Shown in pieces: positions 1 through 9,840 of a DNA stretch of 64,000 nucleotides (positions are counted from its first letter, which is position 1; every line of letters begins with the position of its first letter). The notes beneath the pieces are model-generated. The model had not been told where the DNA came from, did no database searches, and was given only the letters and a program-made list of their open reading frames with translations. The DNA is from Acinetobacter piscicola (lineage in GTDB: Bacteria; Pseudomonadota; Gammaproteobacteria; Pseudomonadales; Moraxellaceae): assembly GCF_002233755.1 (NCBI RefSeq), contig NZ_KZ268704.1, positions 114,473 to 178,472 on the forward strand, written 5' to 3'. The position numbers and the translations under genes are program-made.

Positions 1-650
1 CAAAATCACCATATTCTTTTACTTTTCGGTAATATGGCATCAGTGAATATTCCCCTGGATAATCACCAATTAAACCTTTCCATGCATAAGACCAATTGTC
101 TTGTCCATTCACCGTCGCTGCATAATTCACAGCATAAGAGACTAAATTTAATTGCTTTTGGTCTTTAGGGTCTAAACGTAATAAAGTATGACCAAACATA
201 GAGCTTGGATTGCCCATAAAATCTGTGGCGTAAATTAAAGTCGCTTTATAAGGATTAATTTGTCCATACCACTGCTCAAACTCAGGACATGCAACTTGCG
301 GAAGTTGTTGAGCGTTAATATTTAATTGTTGTATGAGCCACTGGCTACGAGCTGGGAATTTACAACGAAAAGATTGATTCGGTTCAGCAGACTGAAATAA
401 AGCCGTTATATCTGCAATCATTTCATTTTTAATATTATTTTGACCATCTGGAGCTAGAAAATAGCCTGAATAACTGACTTCACTTTTTGGAGAATCTTCT
501 GCATAAAGCAAGCGTTTCCATGTGATGTTCTGTTCTAATTTTTTTTGTTCTGCCAAATTGACATAGTCTTGAATGGCTAATGATTCAGCCGAGGCGCTGA
601 AAGATACAAATGTACTGAGTAAACTTAAACTATAAACTAAATATTTCATT
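1..650 (-). CDS. DUF4105-type periplasmic protein (3' end outside window)
   Basis: The frame opens at the ATG at 648-650 and reads leftward off the edge, so only the N-terminal ~216 residues are visible. It starts with a signal peptide (hydrophobic stretch ending in SFSASA). The segment containing ATDFMGNPSSMFGHTLLRLD is typical of the DUF4105 (Lnb N-terminal periplasmic) family, whose biochemical role is poorly defined. It is separated by a terminator from the DUF3015 gene upstream on the same strand, so it probably has its own promoter. The family call is by recalled motif. Confidence 0.75.
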
Positions 651-703
651 CACAATTTCAATATTAAAAAATTAAGTAAACTTATGATTTTTATCATATA
701 TAC

Positions 704-730
704 AAAATAAAAACCCTGTCAAAGACAGGG
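704..730 (-). terminator. Rho-independent terminator after the DUF3015 gene
   Basis: A 7-bp stem (CCCTGTC/GACAGGG) with a 3-nt loop is followed on the minus strand by a T-rich run. It lies 12 bases downstream of the DUF3015 stop codon. Confidence 0.8.
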
Positions 731-741
731 CTAGTAAACCA

Positions 742-1212
742 TTAAACGTATGCTTTTAATACCGCATCTTTTGCCATCACATCTTGAAGTGATGCTAAAA
801 CTTGTAGAGAATTTTGATTATCTACTGAATAGATATGTGAGAAATTTGACTTGGTCACAGCAAAGAAATGTGCTTTATCGGCTTCTTTAACATTCAGCAA
901 AGAAGCAAGAACATTCAAGCTTTCCCCTTGACCTACAGCCATATCACGCGCAAGTGATTCTGAATTTTCATTGGTGAATGTAACCACTTGAGCAGTGACT
1001 TTACCATTCCCATTACAACCCAATGTACCAAAAGTAATACCGATTAATTGGTTTGTTAAAAGACCATTGGTTGTTGCAGCTAAAATTTTTGGAATTTTAC
1101 CTGATTGACCTGCCCAAATTTGCGAACCGACACCACACCCTACATCGGGATCAGCCATTGCAACACTAGAACCAGCAGCTAATACAGCAGCTAAAGCGAT
1201 TTTTTTTAACAT
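742..1212 (-). CDS. DUF3015 family exported protein
   Basis: The protein has 156 residues. A signal peptide (MLKKIALAAVLAAGSSVAMA) precedes the DUF3015-type start DPDVGCGVGSQIW. The family consists of small exported proteins of unknown function, often with conserved cysteines; GCGVG and TLGCNGNG are visible here. The gene is monocistronic in appearance, with its own terminator. No function can be assigned from sequence. Confidence 0.75.
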   Translation of the reverse strand: MLKKIALAAVLAAGSSVAMADPDVGCGVGSQIWAGQSGKIPKILAATTNGLLTNQLIGITFGTLGCNGNGKVTAQVVTFTNENSESLARDMAVGQGESLNVLASLLNVKEADKAHFFAVTKSNFSHIYSVDNQNSLQVLASLQDVMAKDAVLKAYV

Positions 1213-1344
1213 ATAATTCTCCAGAAATTATCCATATATGACATATGTAAATTGTTATATTCCGTTTTGTGTAGATTAAATTACACCCATACAGATTTAT
1301 CACATAAATATAGATAAGCAAATCAAAATATGACAATTAAGTGA

Positions 1345-2151
1345 CTATTTTTTGTTCTCTATAAGTAACCAATTTCCATTGCTATTTCTTTTTCCAAGAA
1401 TTTTTAAAACAAGAACTAAACTTAATAATAGTAATAAATACCAAGAACCTAATTTCCCCCAACCAACCATATGCCATGCATCGACTTGGCTCGGATAAAG
1501 CCAAATTTTATAAAATGTACTGATATTTTCTGCAATCCAGATAATAAATGCCAAAATAAATAAAATTGGAAGCATCGGCAGTTGAAAATGGTGATGGTAT
1601 AATTCAAAACGAATTTTTGTTTTCCAAAATATAATCACACTCCAAATAAAAAGCATATTACGAAAATCTGGAATAAAAAATTTGCTCATAAAATTAATAT
1701 AAGACAATACCGCCAAACTGAGCATATTGGCAAAACGAGGCAAATTTATAAATGAAACCTGATATAAACGTAATGATCGTGCAAAAAAACTCCCGACCGC
1801 TGAGTACATAAACCCTGCAAATAGAGGTACAGTCATTATTTTAAATACAGCAGGTTGTGGATATTGCCAAGAAGCGATTTGCGGGTGAGTTAGAAATAAT
1901 TCCATACCCATTGCCATGATATGAAATAAAGCAATCACCTTGGCTTCAGCCCAAGATTCTAATTTTAAATATAACAAACAAGCTTGAATAATTAAGGCGT
2001 AAAACAATAAATAGTCATAGCGAAACAAACCATAAAACTCATGGCTTCCCATACTCGCTGTTGCTACAAAAGCAATCAGCAATAAAATACCAAATAAGGC
2101 AGCTGAGGCTGCCTTATACAAAAACTCAAATAATGATTTTAAATAGATCAT
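1345..2151 (-). CDS. DUF817 family integral membrane protein
   Basis: The protein has 268 residues and about eight hydrophobic segments. Motifs recalled from DUF817 are present: YDYLLFYALIIQ near the N terminus, VPLFAGFMYSAVGSF in the middle, and IWIAENISTF and KLGSWYLLLLLSLVLV near the C terminus. The gene starts 14 bases after the hemE stop on the same strand, so the two are probably co-transcribed. The role is unknown; proximity to hemE is not evidence of a haem function. Confidence 0.75.
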   Translation of the reverse strand: MIYLKSLFEFLYKAASAALFGILLLIAFVATASMGSHEFYGLFRYDYLLFYALIIQACLLYLKLESWAEAKVIALFHIMAMGMELFLTHPQIASWQYPQPAVFKIMTVPLFAGFMYSAVGSFFARSLRLYQVSFINLPRFANMLSLAVLSYINFMSKFFIPDFRNMLFIWSVIIFWKTKIRFELYHHHFQLPMLPILFILAFIIWIAENISTFYKIWLYPSQVDAWHMVGWGKLGSWYLLLLLSLVLVLKILGKRNSNGNWLLIENKK

Positions 2152-2165
2152 GGCGAAATTAAAGC

Positions 2166-3239
2166 TTAGCCTAAATACTTGGCACTATATTCATGAACCG
2201 TATCAATAAAAGCTTTAGGATTTTTTGGATCGATCCATTGGGTAATACCATGACCTAAATTTGCCACATAACCTGTTTTTTCACCATTGGCATAAGCATC
2301 ATCCAGCATGGCTTTGGTGGCATTTTCAATCGTCATTGCAGAACCATAAAGCGTTGCAGGATCTAAATTTCCTTGTAATGCTGCACGGCCATTTACAGTT
2401 TGGCGAGCAACATTTAATGGTGTCGTCCAATCTAAACCAAATGCATCTGCACCTGTTGCAATCATAGGCTCAAGCCATTGACCACCGCCTTTAGTGAATA
2501 AAATAACAGGAACTTTTCGTCCTTCACTTTCACGTTTTAGACCTGCTACAATTTTTTGCATGTATTTTAAAGAAAATTCTAAATATTCACGGTGAGCCAA
2601 TGCCCCACCCCAACTATCAAAAATTTGTACAGCTTGCGCACCTGCATCAATTTGCGCATTTAAATAATCAATAACAGCATCCGCAAGTCGATCCAATAAT
2701 GCATGTAAAACTTCGGGTTGCGCATACATCATCTGTTTAGTAAAACGAAAATCCTTACTCGAACCACCTTCAACCATATAAGTTGCCAATGTCCAAGGAC
2801 TGCCTGAGAAACCAATCAATGGAACTTGTCCACCCAATGCAGAACGAATGGTCGTCACTGCATTCATGACATAAGATAAATCTGATTTCGCATCAAACTT
2901 TGGAAGATTGGCAACATCCTGTTCTGTTCGAACAGTTTTATGAAATTTTGGACCTTCACCTACTTCAAAATATAGACCTAAGCCCAAAGCATCTGGAACA
3001 GTGAGAATGTCTGAGAAAAGAATCGCAGCATCTAATTCATAACGACGCAAAGGCTGTAAAGTCACTTCACAAGCAAATTCTGTATTTTTACAAAGAGAAA
3101 GAAAATCACCTGCTTTAGCACGCGTTTCACGGTATTCTGGTAAATAACGTCCTGCTTGACGCATCATCCATACGGGTGTGGTATCTACAGGTTCACGTAA
3201 TAAGGCACGTAGAAAACGATCATTTTTTAAGGTCGTCAT
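2166..3239 (-). CDS. hemE: Uroporphyrinogen decarboxylase
   Basis: HemE removes four acetate carboxyl groups from uroporphyrinogen III to give coproporphyrinogen III, a cytosolic step of haem synthesis. The protein has 357 residues, the normal family length. The N-terminal signature [16 protein letters not shown] is present, with the arginines that bind substrate carboxylates, and the second conserved block [17 protein letters not shown] follows. The DUF817 gene follows 14 bases later, which suggests a two-gene transcript. Confidence 0.97.
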   Translation of the reverse strand: MTTLKNDRFLRALLREPVDTTPVWMMRQAGRYLPEYRETRAKAGDFLSLCKNTEFACEVTLQPLRRYELDAAILFSDILTVPDALGLGLYFEVGEGPKFHKTVRTEQDVANLPKFDAKSDLSYVMNAVTTIRSALGGQVPLIGFSGSPWTLATYMVEGGSSKDFRFTKQMMYAQPEVLHALLDRLADAVIDYLNAQIDAGAQAVQIFDSWGGALAHREYLEFSLKYMQKIVAGLKRESEGRKVPVILFTKGGGQWLEPMIATGADAFGLDWTTPLNVARQTVNGRAALQGNLDPATLYGSAMTIENATKAMLDDAYANGEKTGYVANLGHGITQWIDPKNPKAFIDTVHEYSAKYLG

Positions 3240-3513
3240 TTACTTTCCCATTCCAAAAATTAAAGTCGCTCCATCATAGCAAAAAGGCTTCAAATTTAAT
3301 AATTTCTAAGCAAAAATTTCAGTCTACAAATTGAATCAGCACAATATTTATAAATTTTTAAAATACGAAAATAAAACAAAAATGCTTTTTACAATATTTC
3401 TCCATAGAAAAAAATGATTGAAACAAAACAAGTACTGCATCTATATGTAATTTCTGTAATACTTGCCAAGATATTTTAGTAATCAATATGAATAATTCTT
3501 AAGGTTGAATTAC

Positions 3514-4755
3514 ATGTTCGTTCGCTCAATTCTTGCTTTGAGTTTAAGCTGTATACTTACTGGTACAGCATTTGCAGCTTCTACAACTGAGCAACCTCTA
3601 AATCCTACAAAAGTTGCAACCACTCCAGTCGAAGATCCAATTGACCCTTTAGCAATTGATTCATCAGCAGTATCTTCTGCTGAAGCTCAGATCTCGCAGC
3701 AAGAGCAACAAGAGTTAGACCAAGCCGCTAATACACTGCAAAATTTAGAAAAAACAGAATCTAAAACTGCAGATATTGCTTCTGCTCCAACTGCACCTTC
3801 AACACCTACTGTACCAACAACTCCGCCATCAAACCCAAATGCACCCAAAGCATCTTGGACACTCGATGGTCTGAACAATGCACAGTGGTATGAAAATATT
3901 GGCAAAGGTCAATTCCCTGTCTATGCTCGTGCACATGTGATGTTGAATAATGCACATGCTTCACCAGGTGCAATTGATGGCACCAGTGGTATGAACACCT
4001 TAAAAGCGGTTGCATCATTCCAGCAAATCAATGGTTTAAAACCAACAGGTGAATTAACTCAAGAAACTTGGGATACATTGGTTGCTAAACAAGGCAATAA
4101 ACCTGCCTTCGTTGAATACACTGTGACGGCTGAAGATATTAAAGGCCCTTATGCAAAATCAATTCCACATGATTATGCATTACAAGCAAAAATGCCAGGT
4201 CTTTACTACACTCGTGTCACTGAAATGTTGGGTGAAAAATTCCACATGGATGAAGATTTCCTCAAGAAATTAAATCCTAAAGCAACATTTAATAAAGTTG
4301 GTGAAAAAATCGTTGTAACTAATATTCGCAATGAACTTCCTGAAAATATTCACCTCATTGTTGCGCATAAAGGTGCGAAACAACTTTATTTGTTTAATGC
4401 TCAAAACCAAATGGTTGGTTCGTTTCCAGCAACCATTGGTAGCTCAGATACACCTTCACCACAAGGAACATATAAAGTTACTGGTGTAGCGAAAAATCCT
4501 TGGTACAGCTACTCACCAAGTAACTTTGTTCAGGGCAAAAACTTAAAACCATTATCATTACCACCGGGTCCAAATGCACCAGTTGGAAATATTTGGATTG
4601 GTTTAAGCAAAAAATCATTTGGTATTCACGGTACACCGAATCCATCAGCAATCTCTAAAACGGCTTCACATGGTTGTATCCGTTTAACCAACTGGGATGC
4701 AAATGACCTCGGTAAAAAAGTGAAATCGGGTGTTACTGTTAAATTCTTAGAATGA
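3514..4755 (+). CDS. L,D-transpeptidase (YkuD domain) with peptidoglycan-binding region
   Basis: The protein cross-links or remodels peptidoglycan from the periplasm. It has 413 residues from the ATG at 3514, which is preceded by AAGG; an upstream in-frame TTG at 3505 is less likely. In order there are a signal peptide ending near TAFAA, a Pro/Thr/Ala-rich linker, a PG_binding_1-like region at about 120-200 (GAIDGTSGMNTLKAVASFQ), and a YkuD domain from about 280 to the end. The catalytic motif is HG...SHGCIRL, with the Cys near residue 389. A paralogue within the LdtJ/YcfS-like group is possible. A terminator follows. Confidence 0.9.
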   Translation: MFVRSILALSLSCILTGTAFAASTTEQPLNPTKVATTPVEDPIDPLAIDSSAVSSAEAQISQQEQQELDQAANTLQNLEKTESKTADIASAPTAPSTPTVPTTPPSNPNAPKASWTLDGLNNAQWYENIGKGQFPVYARAHVMLNNAHASPGAIDGTSGMNTLKAVASFQQINGLKPTGELTQETWDTLVAKQGNKPAFVEYTVTAEDIKGPYAKSIPHDYALQAKMPGLYYTRVTEMLGEKFHMDEDFLKKLNPKATFNKVGEKIVVTNIRNELPENIHLIVAHKGAKQLYLFNAQNQMVGSFPATIGSSDTPSPQGTYKVTGVAKNPWYSYSPSNFVQGKNLKPLSLPPGPNAPVGNIWIGLSKKSFGIHGTPNPSAISKTASHGCIRLTNWDANDLGKKVKSGVTVKFLE

Positions 4756-4784
4756 TCATTCGGAATTAAGCATTCACCAATATC

Positions 4785-4816
4785 AAAAACCAGTGTCAAT
4801 GCACTGGTTTTTTTAT
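4785..4816 (+). terminator. Rho-independent terminator after the L,D-transpeptidase gene
   Basis: An AACCAGTG/CACTGGTT stem with a short loop is followed by a T run on the plus strand, about 30 bases after the stop codon. Confidence 0.85.
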
Positions 4817-4862
4817 TTAAGATACACTATTTATAAAAATACGCAGTTCTATTCTTAGGCAT

Positions 4863-5696
4863 ATGACAATGCTCAATACACAACAAATTTCTAAAATAAA
4901 GAACATGTTCTCCAGTGCAGATGGTTTACTCATCACGGCGGGTGCGGGCATGGGTATTGATTCTGGATTACCTGATTTTCGTGGTAATCAAGGCATGTGG
5001 CAAGCTTATCCTGAATTAGGAAAACAACGTATTGAATTTACTTCAATTGCGAATCCTGCTGCATTTTTGAAGACACCTAGGCTTGCTTGGGGATTTTATG
5101 GACATCGTCTCCAACTTTATCGCGAAACCACACCACATCAAGGCTTTCATTTACTCAAAAAATTAAGTGAAGTATTACAACTCCCCTATTTCATTTTTAC
5201 CTCAAATGTCGACGGTCAATTCCAAAAAGCTGGCTTTAATGAAGATCTGATTTATGAATGCCATGGTTCTATTCACCATTTACAATGTTTGGATGGTTGT
5301 GAAAATAAAATCTGGGACGCGGATCAAATTCAACCCCGAATTGATAACACTCGTTGCGAATGGCTGGGCGAATTGCCACAATGCCCACATTGCTTAGAAT
5401 TAGCAAGACCCAATATTTTGATGTTCGATGACTATGATTGGCTGAATAATAGAACGAATCAACAAAGACAAAACTTAGAACATTGGTTAAAGCAATATCG
5501 CCAACCGATTGTCATTGAAATAGGTGCAGGAATAGCGATTCCTACTGTTCGTAATTTTGGTGAAAGATTTGTACCATCCTTCATTCGCATCAATCCTAGA
5601 GAATATGATTTAGCGACAAATCAAGGAATCTCGATTCCAAACAATGCCTTGCCTTCTATTCAAGCGATTTTAGATGTACTAAAAACCGAAGAATAG
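4863..5696 (+). CDS. Sir2-like NAD-dependent deacylase
   Basis: The protein has 277 residues. The NAD-binding signature GAGMGIDSGLPDFRG lies at about 27-41, TSNVDGQFQKAG at about 118-129, and the catalytic-type histidine in ECHGSIHHLQC. Cysteine pairs (CxxxC, then CPHC) resemble the sirtuin zinc site. The family removes acyl groups from lysines with NAD as co-substrate, or performs related ADP-ribosyl chemistry. This member is divergent from CobB, so the substrate is unknown. No operon partner is evident. Confidence 0.85.
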   Translation: MTMLNTQQISKIKNMFSSADGLLITAGAGMGIDSGLPDFRGNQGMWQAYPELGKQRIEFTSIANPAAFLKTPRLAWGFYGHRLQLYRETTPHQGFHLLKKLSEVLQLPYFIFTSNVDGQFQKAGFNEDLIYECHGSIHHLQCLDGCENKIWDADQIQPRIDNTRCEWLGELPQCPHCLELARPNILMFDDYDWLNNRTNQQRQNLEHWLKQYRQPIVIEIGAGIAIPTVRNFGERFVPSFIRINPREYDLATNQGISIPNNALPSIQAILDVLKTEE

Positions 5697-5858
5697 ATTT
5701 ATTTACAAATCGAAAAGTTAGGGAAATTTACAACGGTTACATAATTTCTAAATCATCGTTCCAAATATACAACAATACGTTGCTTGTTTAATGTTTTAAG
5801 CATTACAGTGAAGGATTAATATAATCTCAAGTTAAAAACAAAAATTTGGAGATTTGAA

Positions 5859-6548
5859 ATGAATACATTTTTACATCGCAGTGAAGACCGTGGACATGTA
5901 CAAGCAGGATGGCTAGATACCAAACATAGCTTCTCATTTGGTAGTTGGTATGATCCTAAATATATGGGTGTCGGTTCATTACGTGTCATCAACGATGATA
6001 CGATTGCTGCACATAACGGCTTTGGTACTCACCCACATGACAATATGGAAATCTTAACATGTGTACTTGATGGGACAATTTCACATAAAGACAGTATGGG
6101 TAACGAAGGTCACATCAAAGCTGGTGAATGGCAATTGATGAGTGCTGGTACCGGTGTACGGCATAGTGAAGAAAACAAAGGAGATAAACCCGTTCACATT
6201 CTCCAAATTTGGGTGATTCCAAATGTGAAAGATGCTGAACCAAACTATCAACAAATCGAACGTGACCCAAAGAAAACACCAAACGAGTGGCAATTGATTG
6301 CTGGCCCAAACGAAAATGCGCCGATGCATATTCGTCAAAATGCAGAAATTAAAGCGGCTTATTTAGAAAAAGGTCACACACTTGAAGTTAAAGCGACTCA
6401 AATGTTTAACTATGTTCATGTAATTGAAGGTGAAATTGATATTGCAGGTCAAATTGTCAAAGCAGGTGATGCTTATCTGTTTGATGAAGATGCAACCCTT
6501 TCAGCGAATGAAAATAGTCAATTCATCTGGTTTGATTTAACCAATTAA
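5859..6548 (+). CDS. Pirin family protein (YhhW-like bicupin)
   Basis: The protein has 229 residues, usual for bacterial pirins. Motifs visible are HSFSFGSWYDPKYMGVGSLRV, then GFGTHPHDNMEILTCVLDG, which holds the histidines and glutamate of the metal site, and SAGTGVRHSEEN. Some members have quercetin dioxygenase activity; others are regulators. The start is preceded by TTTGGAGATTTGAA, a good ribosome binding site. A terminator follows directly. Confidence 0.92.
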   Translation: MNTFLHRSEDRGHVQAGWLDTKHSFSFGSWYDPKYMGVGSLRVINDDTIAAHNGFGTHPHDNMEILTCVLDGTISHKDSMGNEGHIKAGEWQLMSAGTGVRHSEENKGDKPVHILQIWVIPNVKDAEPNYQQIERDPKKTPNEWQLIAGPNENAPMHIRQNAEIKAAYLEKGHTLEVKATQMFNYVHVIEGEIDIAGQIVKAGDAYLFDEDATLSANENSQFIWFDLTN

Positions 6549-6566
6549 TTTGTCTAACCCACCATA

Positions 6567-6600
6567 AAACCTCTGTATATCAAATACAGAGGTTTCTTAT
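6567..6600 (+). terminator. Terminator after the pirin gene
   Basis: There is a 12-bp perfect stem (AAACCTCTGTAT/ATACAGAGGTTT) with a 5-nt loop and a short T-rich tail. It separates the pirin gene from the convergent umuDAb. Confidence 0.8.
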
Positions 6601-6685
6601 TTGGGGTAGAAAATAGGTTCTAAAATAATAATATTTCTTATTAATTCATTAAAAATCATTTTTATCAATTTGATAGAATTTTTCT

Positions 6686-7297
6686 TTAACGCATCCGTTT
6701 TAAGTTATAAGTGACGACACCCCAGATTTCAACCTCTTGACCTTCCTCAATATAAATATTCTGATACTCAGGGTTTTCAGCTTTTAACCAAATTTTAGGA
6801 GGATCAAATTGTTTATCAATCATCAAACGCTTTACCGTAAAATCATTATCTATACGGGCAATCACAATATCCCCTGATTTAGCCGTAATACTACGATCCA
6901 CAATCAATGGATCGTCAATGTCAATTCCAACATCAAGCATAGATAAAGAATTTGCTTTAACAATAAATGTTGAACTTTCATTACGAATCAAAAATTCATT
7001 CATATCTAAAGATTGATCAATCGTATCTTGCACAGAAAAAGGTACACCTGCGGCTACTCGTTCTGTTGCCATGGGAATTTGATAAATTTTATCCAAGTTT
7101 GGTTGAACGGTTTGAATTTTAATACTTGAAGTTAAATCACTCAAATGACCATTGTTGAAATTTTTCAGTAACCAACTTTTGATAAAATCAACTTGCGACT
7201 CAGGTACACGGATAACTTTTGTTGGTTCATTAAATTGTGCTTTACGGCCTGCATTTATTCTTGCTCCCCCATGTTCAAACTCTACTTTTTTTGTCAT
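6686..7297 (-). CDS. umuDAb: UmuDAb-type self-cleaving SOS repressor
   Basis: This is the transcriptional repressor of DNA-damage genes in Acinetobacter, which lacks LexA; it self-cleaves after RecA activation. Starting at MTKKVEFEHGG (7297) gives 203 residues, the length of the published protein; an upstream in-frame ATG at 7336 would add 13 residues. The N-terminal DNA-binding region includes EPTKVIRVPESQ. The cleavage site is A83-G84 (VAAGVPF) and the catalytic pair is S119 (NSLSM) and K156 (FTVKRL), all at the published positions. It diverges from ddrR, with an operator between them. Confidence 0.95.
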   Translation of the reverse strand: MTKKVEFEHGGARINAGRKAQFNEPTKVIRVPESQVDFIKSWLLKNFNNGHLSDLTSSIKIQTVQPNLDKIYQIPMATERVAAGVPFSVQDTIDQSLDMNEFLIRNESSTFIVKANSLSMLDVGIDIDDPLIVDRSITAKSGDIVIARIDNDFTVKRLMIDKQFDPPKIWLKAENPEYQNIYIEEGQEVEIWGVVTYNLKRMR

Positions 7298-7342
7298 GAT
7301 GCATCCTATATGCTGTATCAAAGCCATTAAAATCAATATATC

Positions 7343-7363
7343 TCGAAAAAGTTACAAATTCAA
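7343..7363. promoter_or_regulatory. UmuDAb operator
   Basis: This is an imperfect palindrome containing CGAAAAAGTTACAAATTCAA. On the minus strand it reads TTGAATTTGTAACTTTTTCG, which closely matches the UmuDAb site reported for the umuDAb-ddrR region (TTGAAAATGTAACTTTTTCA). It lies 46 bases upstream of the umuDAb start, where it would repress umuDAb itself and possibly ddrR. Confidence 0.85.
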
Positions 7364-7586
7364 GTTGACGCCGTGATTATTTTGAATAACAATAACCTTA
7401 TCGATCAGTTTTTGACATATCTATTTGATCAAGGATGACAAAGATAATCAACATACTTTTCATAAATCAATAAGTTAGAATAGAAATAATATTCAGCGTT
7501 TCACTAATGCATTGATCTAATTGAATAAGTTTACTGGTCTGATTTAGCTTACTTAATTGATAAATTTTCTATGCGGAGACATAAAA

Positions 7587-7820
7587 ATGGCTACTCAACG
7601 TGATGCAATTCTTGGTTATGCAGATGAACAACATGCTTACTATATTCGCCTCATTGAAGACAATACAGTGCTCGGCAGCCAATATGGTCTATTCTGTGAG
7701 AATACCAATAGTGATACAGCCGAAAGTATTATGACGACACTATTTTTAAAGAAATCTTTTTGGCTCAATGGTTCGGCATTCAACGATATTGTGAAAGGTT
7801 TAGAGCCTTTAACACTTTGA
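7587..7820 (+). CDS. ddrR: DdrR, DNA-damage-inducible corepressor
   Basis: This small Acinetobacter-specific protein is made after DNA damage and acts with UmuDAb as corepressor of error-prone polymerase genes. It has 77 residues from the ATG at 7587, preceded by GCGGAGA at 8-nt spacing; an upstream in-frame start at 7557 lacks this. Identification rests on the divergent position next to umuDAb, the size, and the recalled sequence (MATQRDAILGYADEQHAYYI). Confidence 0.88.
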   Translation: MATQRDAILGYADEQHAYYIRLIEDNTVLGSQYGLFCENTNSDTAESIMTTLFLKKSFWLNGSAFNDIVKGLEPLTL

Positions 7821-8051
7821 AGATTGAATGAAAAACAATGTGAAATCTGCCTAAATAAACTTACCTGAATATTGTGCTCGGAAATATGAATAAGCATTCA
7901 TACTCAGACCATAAAAAACACACTATTCAGGGTCATATGAAACACTGTGACAGATGAATCTTTATGTATATATTTTTATATTTAATAAATGAACTGGATT
8001 AAGCAAACTGAACATCTGAATCATCTATTATTCAGCTTAATCTTATAATGA

Positions 8052-9782
8052 TTAAATAAAAAATAAAGCGCTTAAAGCTAATAACAAGAGGAACAATATT
8101 GATGAAATTGCTTTCCAAAACAATACAGGTTCTTTATCTGCCAATGGTTTCCGCTCCCGTTTTATAAACTTTGGATTTGGATGCTTCAAATCATAAATAA
8201 ATTCTGAAATATCATCATAACGTTGTTCAGGATTGATCTTAACGGCTTTTTCTAAGGCTTGATCAATCCATTCAGGTATATCGTTACGATAATAAGATAG
8301 AGAACGGTACTGTAATTTTCTAAAGTCCTTTTTAGATTTGCACTTCGCAATATTAGTTTGATAAGGCAAATCTGCTGTAAGTAAGTAATAAGTTAATACA
8401 CCAAGTGCGTATTGATCTGAATAAGCTGAAACAGGTTCAAGTAAAAAATATTCAGGTGCCATATAAGCGATCGTACCCAATGCAATTTCGCTGATCTCTC
8501 TTTGCATTTCACGAATTCCCGCTACACGGCATGCCCCAAAATCAATAATTTTAACTGTACCAAAACGATCCAACATAATATTTTCTGGTCGTATATCTTG
8601 ATGTACCATTTCTAAACGATGTATCGCCTGTAATCCTTGAGCAATTTGCTCAACGATTTGACGAGCTTGATTCAATGAAATCGACTGTTCTTGATCAAGA
8701 AACCATTGTTTAAGCGTGATTCCTTCAATATATTCCATCGTATGATAAATATAATGTCTCGGTCTAAGTTGAGAATAAGCCGCCAAGACATGAGGATGAT
8801 GAATCCGTTTTGCGATCCACTCTTCCAATAAGAATTGTTCTGTTAAATATTGACTTTGTTGTACATCTGAAGCAGGTATTTTAATAACAACACATCGTTG
8901 CTGATCAATTTCATGCGCTAAATATAAAATACTACGGTGACTGACGTGAAGCTCACGAATAATTTGATAACCATCAAATTGTGTCGGAACATTCAATCTT
9001 GGTGTGAATGCAAGTTCTGCATAATCGGGCAAAGTTTCATGTGTTTTTATCTGAGGTAGTTTTTGTACTTTTACAATTTGAATGGTTAAGTTATCGGTAC
9101 TCCCCTGTTGATACGCATACTCCACAATCTGTTGTGCGATTTGCTCTAAATGGGTATGTGTTTGAGTTAATAATTGAATCAGTTGTTCTGATTGACAATA
9201 CTCATAAACACCATCTGTCATGAGAATAAAAATATCATTCTCATATAAAACATAACTTTGATAATCAATATCAACTTTTGCATTGACACCTAAAGCTCGA
9301 CTCAAATAACTTTCTTGCGATGATAACCAAACTCGATGGTCTGTGCTGAGTTGCTCCAATTGACCAGACTGTAAACGATAAATTCGACTATCACCAATAT
9401 GAAAAAGATGCGCAATATGTCCTTTCAGAATAATTGCACTTAAAGTGCAAACATAACCACGATCCTTATCAAAACGATATTGGCTTTGCTGGGTTTGTGC
9501 ATATAACCAACTATTAATAGCGGTTAAAACACGTTGAACTGATGTTTTCACAGTCCACGATTCAGGTGTTGAAAAGTAATCTGATAATAAGCCTGTTACA
9601 GCCATTTGACTGGCAATATGGCTGACATTACTACTGCTAATCCCATCCGATAATGCACACGCAATGCCTTTATGATACAACATATAATTTTGCGGTAAAG
9701 TTGTGGCATAAAAATCTTGATTGATCTCTTTACGGCCTTGATGAGAGTATTGTCCAAGTTCAATTTGTAATTGTTGACTCAT
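8052..9782 (-). CDS. Bifunctional PP2C phosphatase / Ser-Thr protein kinase, membrane-anchored
   Basis: The protein has 576 residues. An N-terminal PP2C domain (about 5-245) shows ALSDGISSSNVSHIAS, HIGDSRIYRL and ILMTDGVYEYC, with the metal-binding aspartates. A kinase domain follows (about 270-545) with VVIK, HQDIRPENIML (HQD in place of HRD) and IIDFGACR. No clear glycine-rich loop is visible in YQIIRELHVSHRSIL. A C-terminal hydrophobic segment (about 555-576) anchors it with the enzyme domains cytoplasmic. It is the second gene after the nirC-like channel, 58 bases downstream. Proteins of this fusion type accompany nitrate assimilation genes in Pseudomonas (the PA1782 region). It may sense or modulate nitrogen assimilation; the target is unknown. 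Confidence 0.9.
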   Translation of the reverse strand: MSQQLQIELGQYSHQGRKEINQDFYATTLPQNYMLYHKGIACALSDGISSSNVSHIASQMAVTGLLSDYFSTPESWTVKTSVQRVLTAINSWLYAQTQQSQYRFDKDRGYVCTLSAIILKGHIAHLFHIGDSRIYRLQSGQLEQLSTDHRVWLSSQESYLSRALGVNAKVDIDYQSYVLYENDIFILMTDGVYEYCQSEQLIQLLTQTHTHLEQIAQQIVEYAYQQGSTDNLTIQIVKVQKLPQIKTHETLPDYAELAFTPRLNVPTQFDGYQIIRELHVSHRSILYLAHEIDQQRCVVIKIPASDVQQSQYLTEQFLLEEWIAKRIHHPHVLAAYSQLRPRHYIYHTMEYIEGITLKQWFLDQEQSISLNQARQIVEQIAQGLQAIHRLEMVHQDIRPENIMLDRFGTVKIIDFGACRVAGIREMQREISEIALGTIAYMAPEYFLLEPVSAYSDQYALGVLTYYLLTADLPYQTNIAKCKSKKDFRKLQYRSLSYYRNDIPEWIDQALEKAVKINPEQRYDDISEFIYDLKHPNPKFIKRERKPLADKEPVLFWKAISSILFLLLLALSALFFI

Positions 9783-9840
9783 ATTATTATCTCAATATTC
9801 AGGAGAATCATTCCCTGATGCTCCTATAAAATTGAACGTA

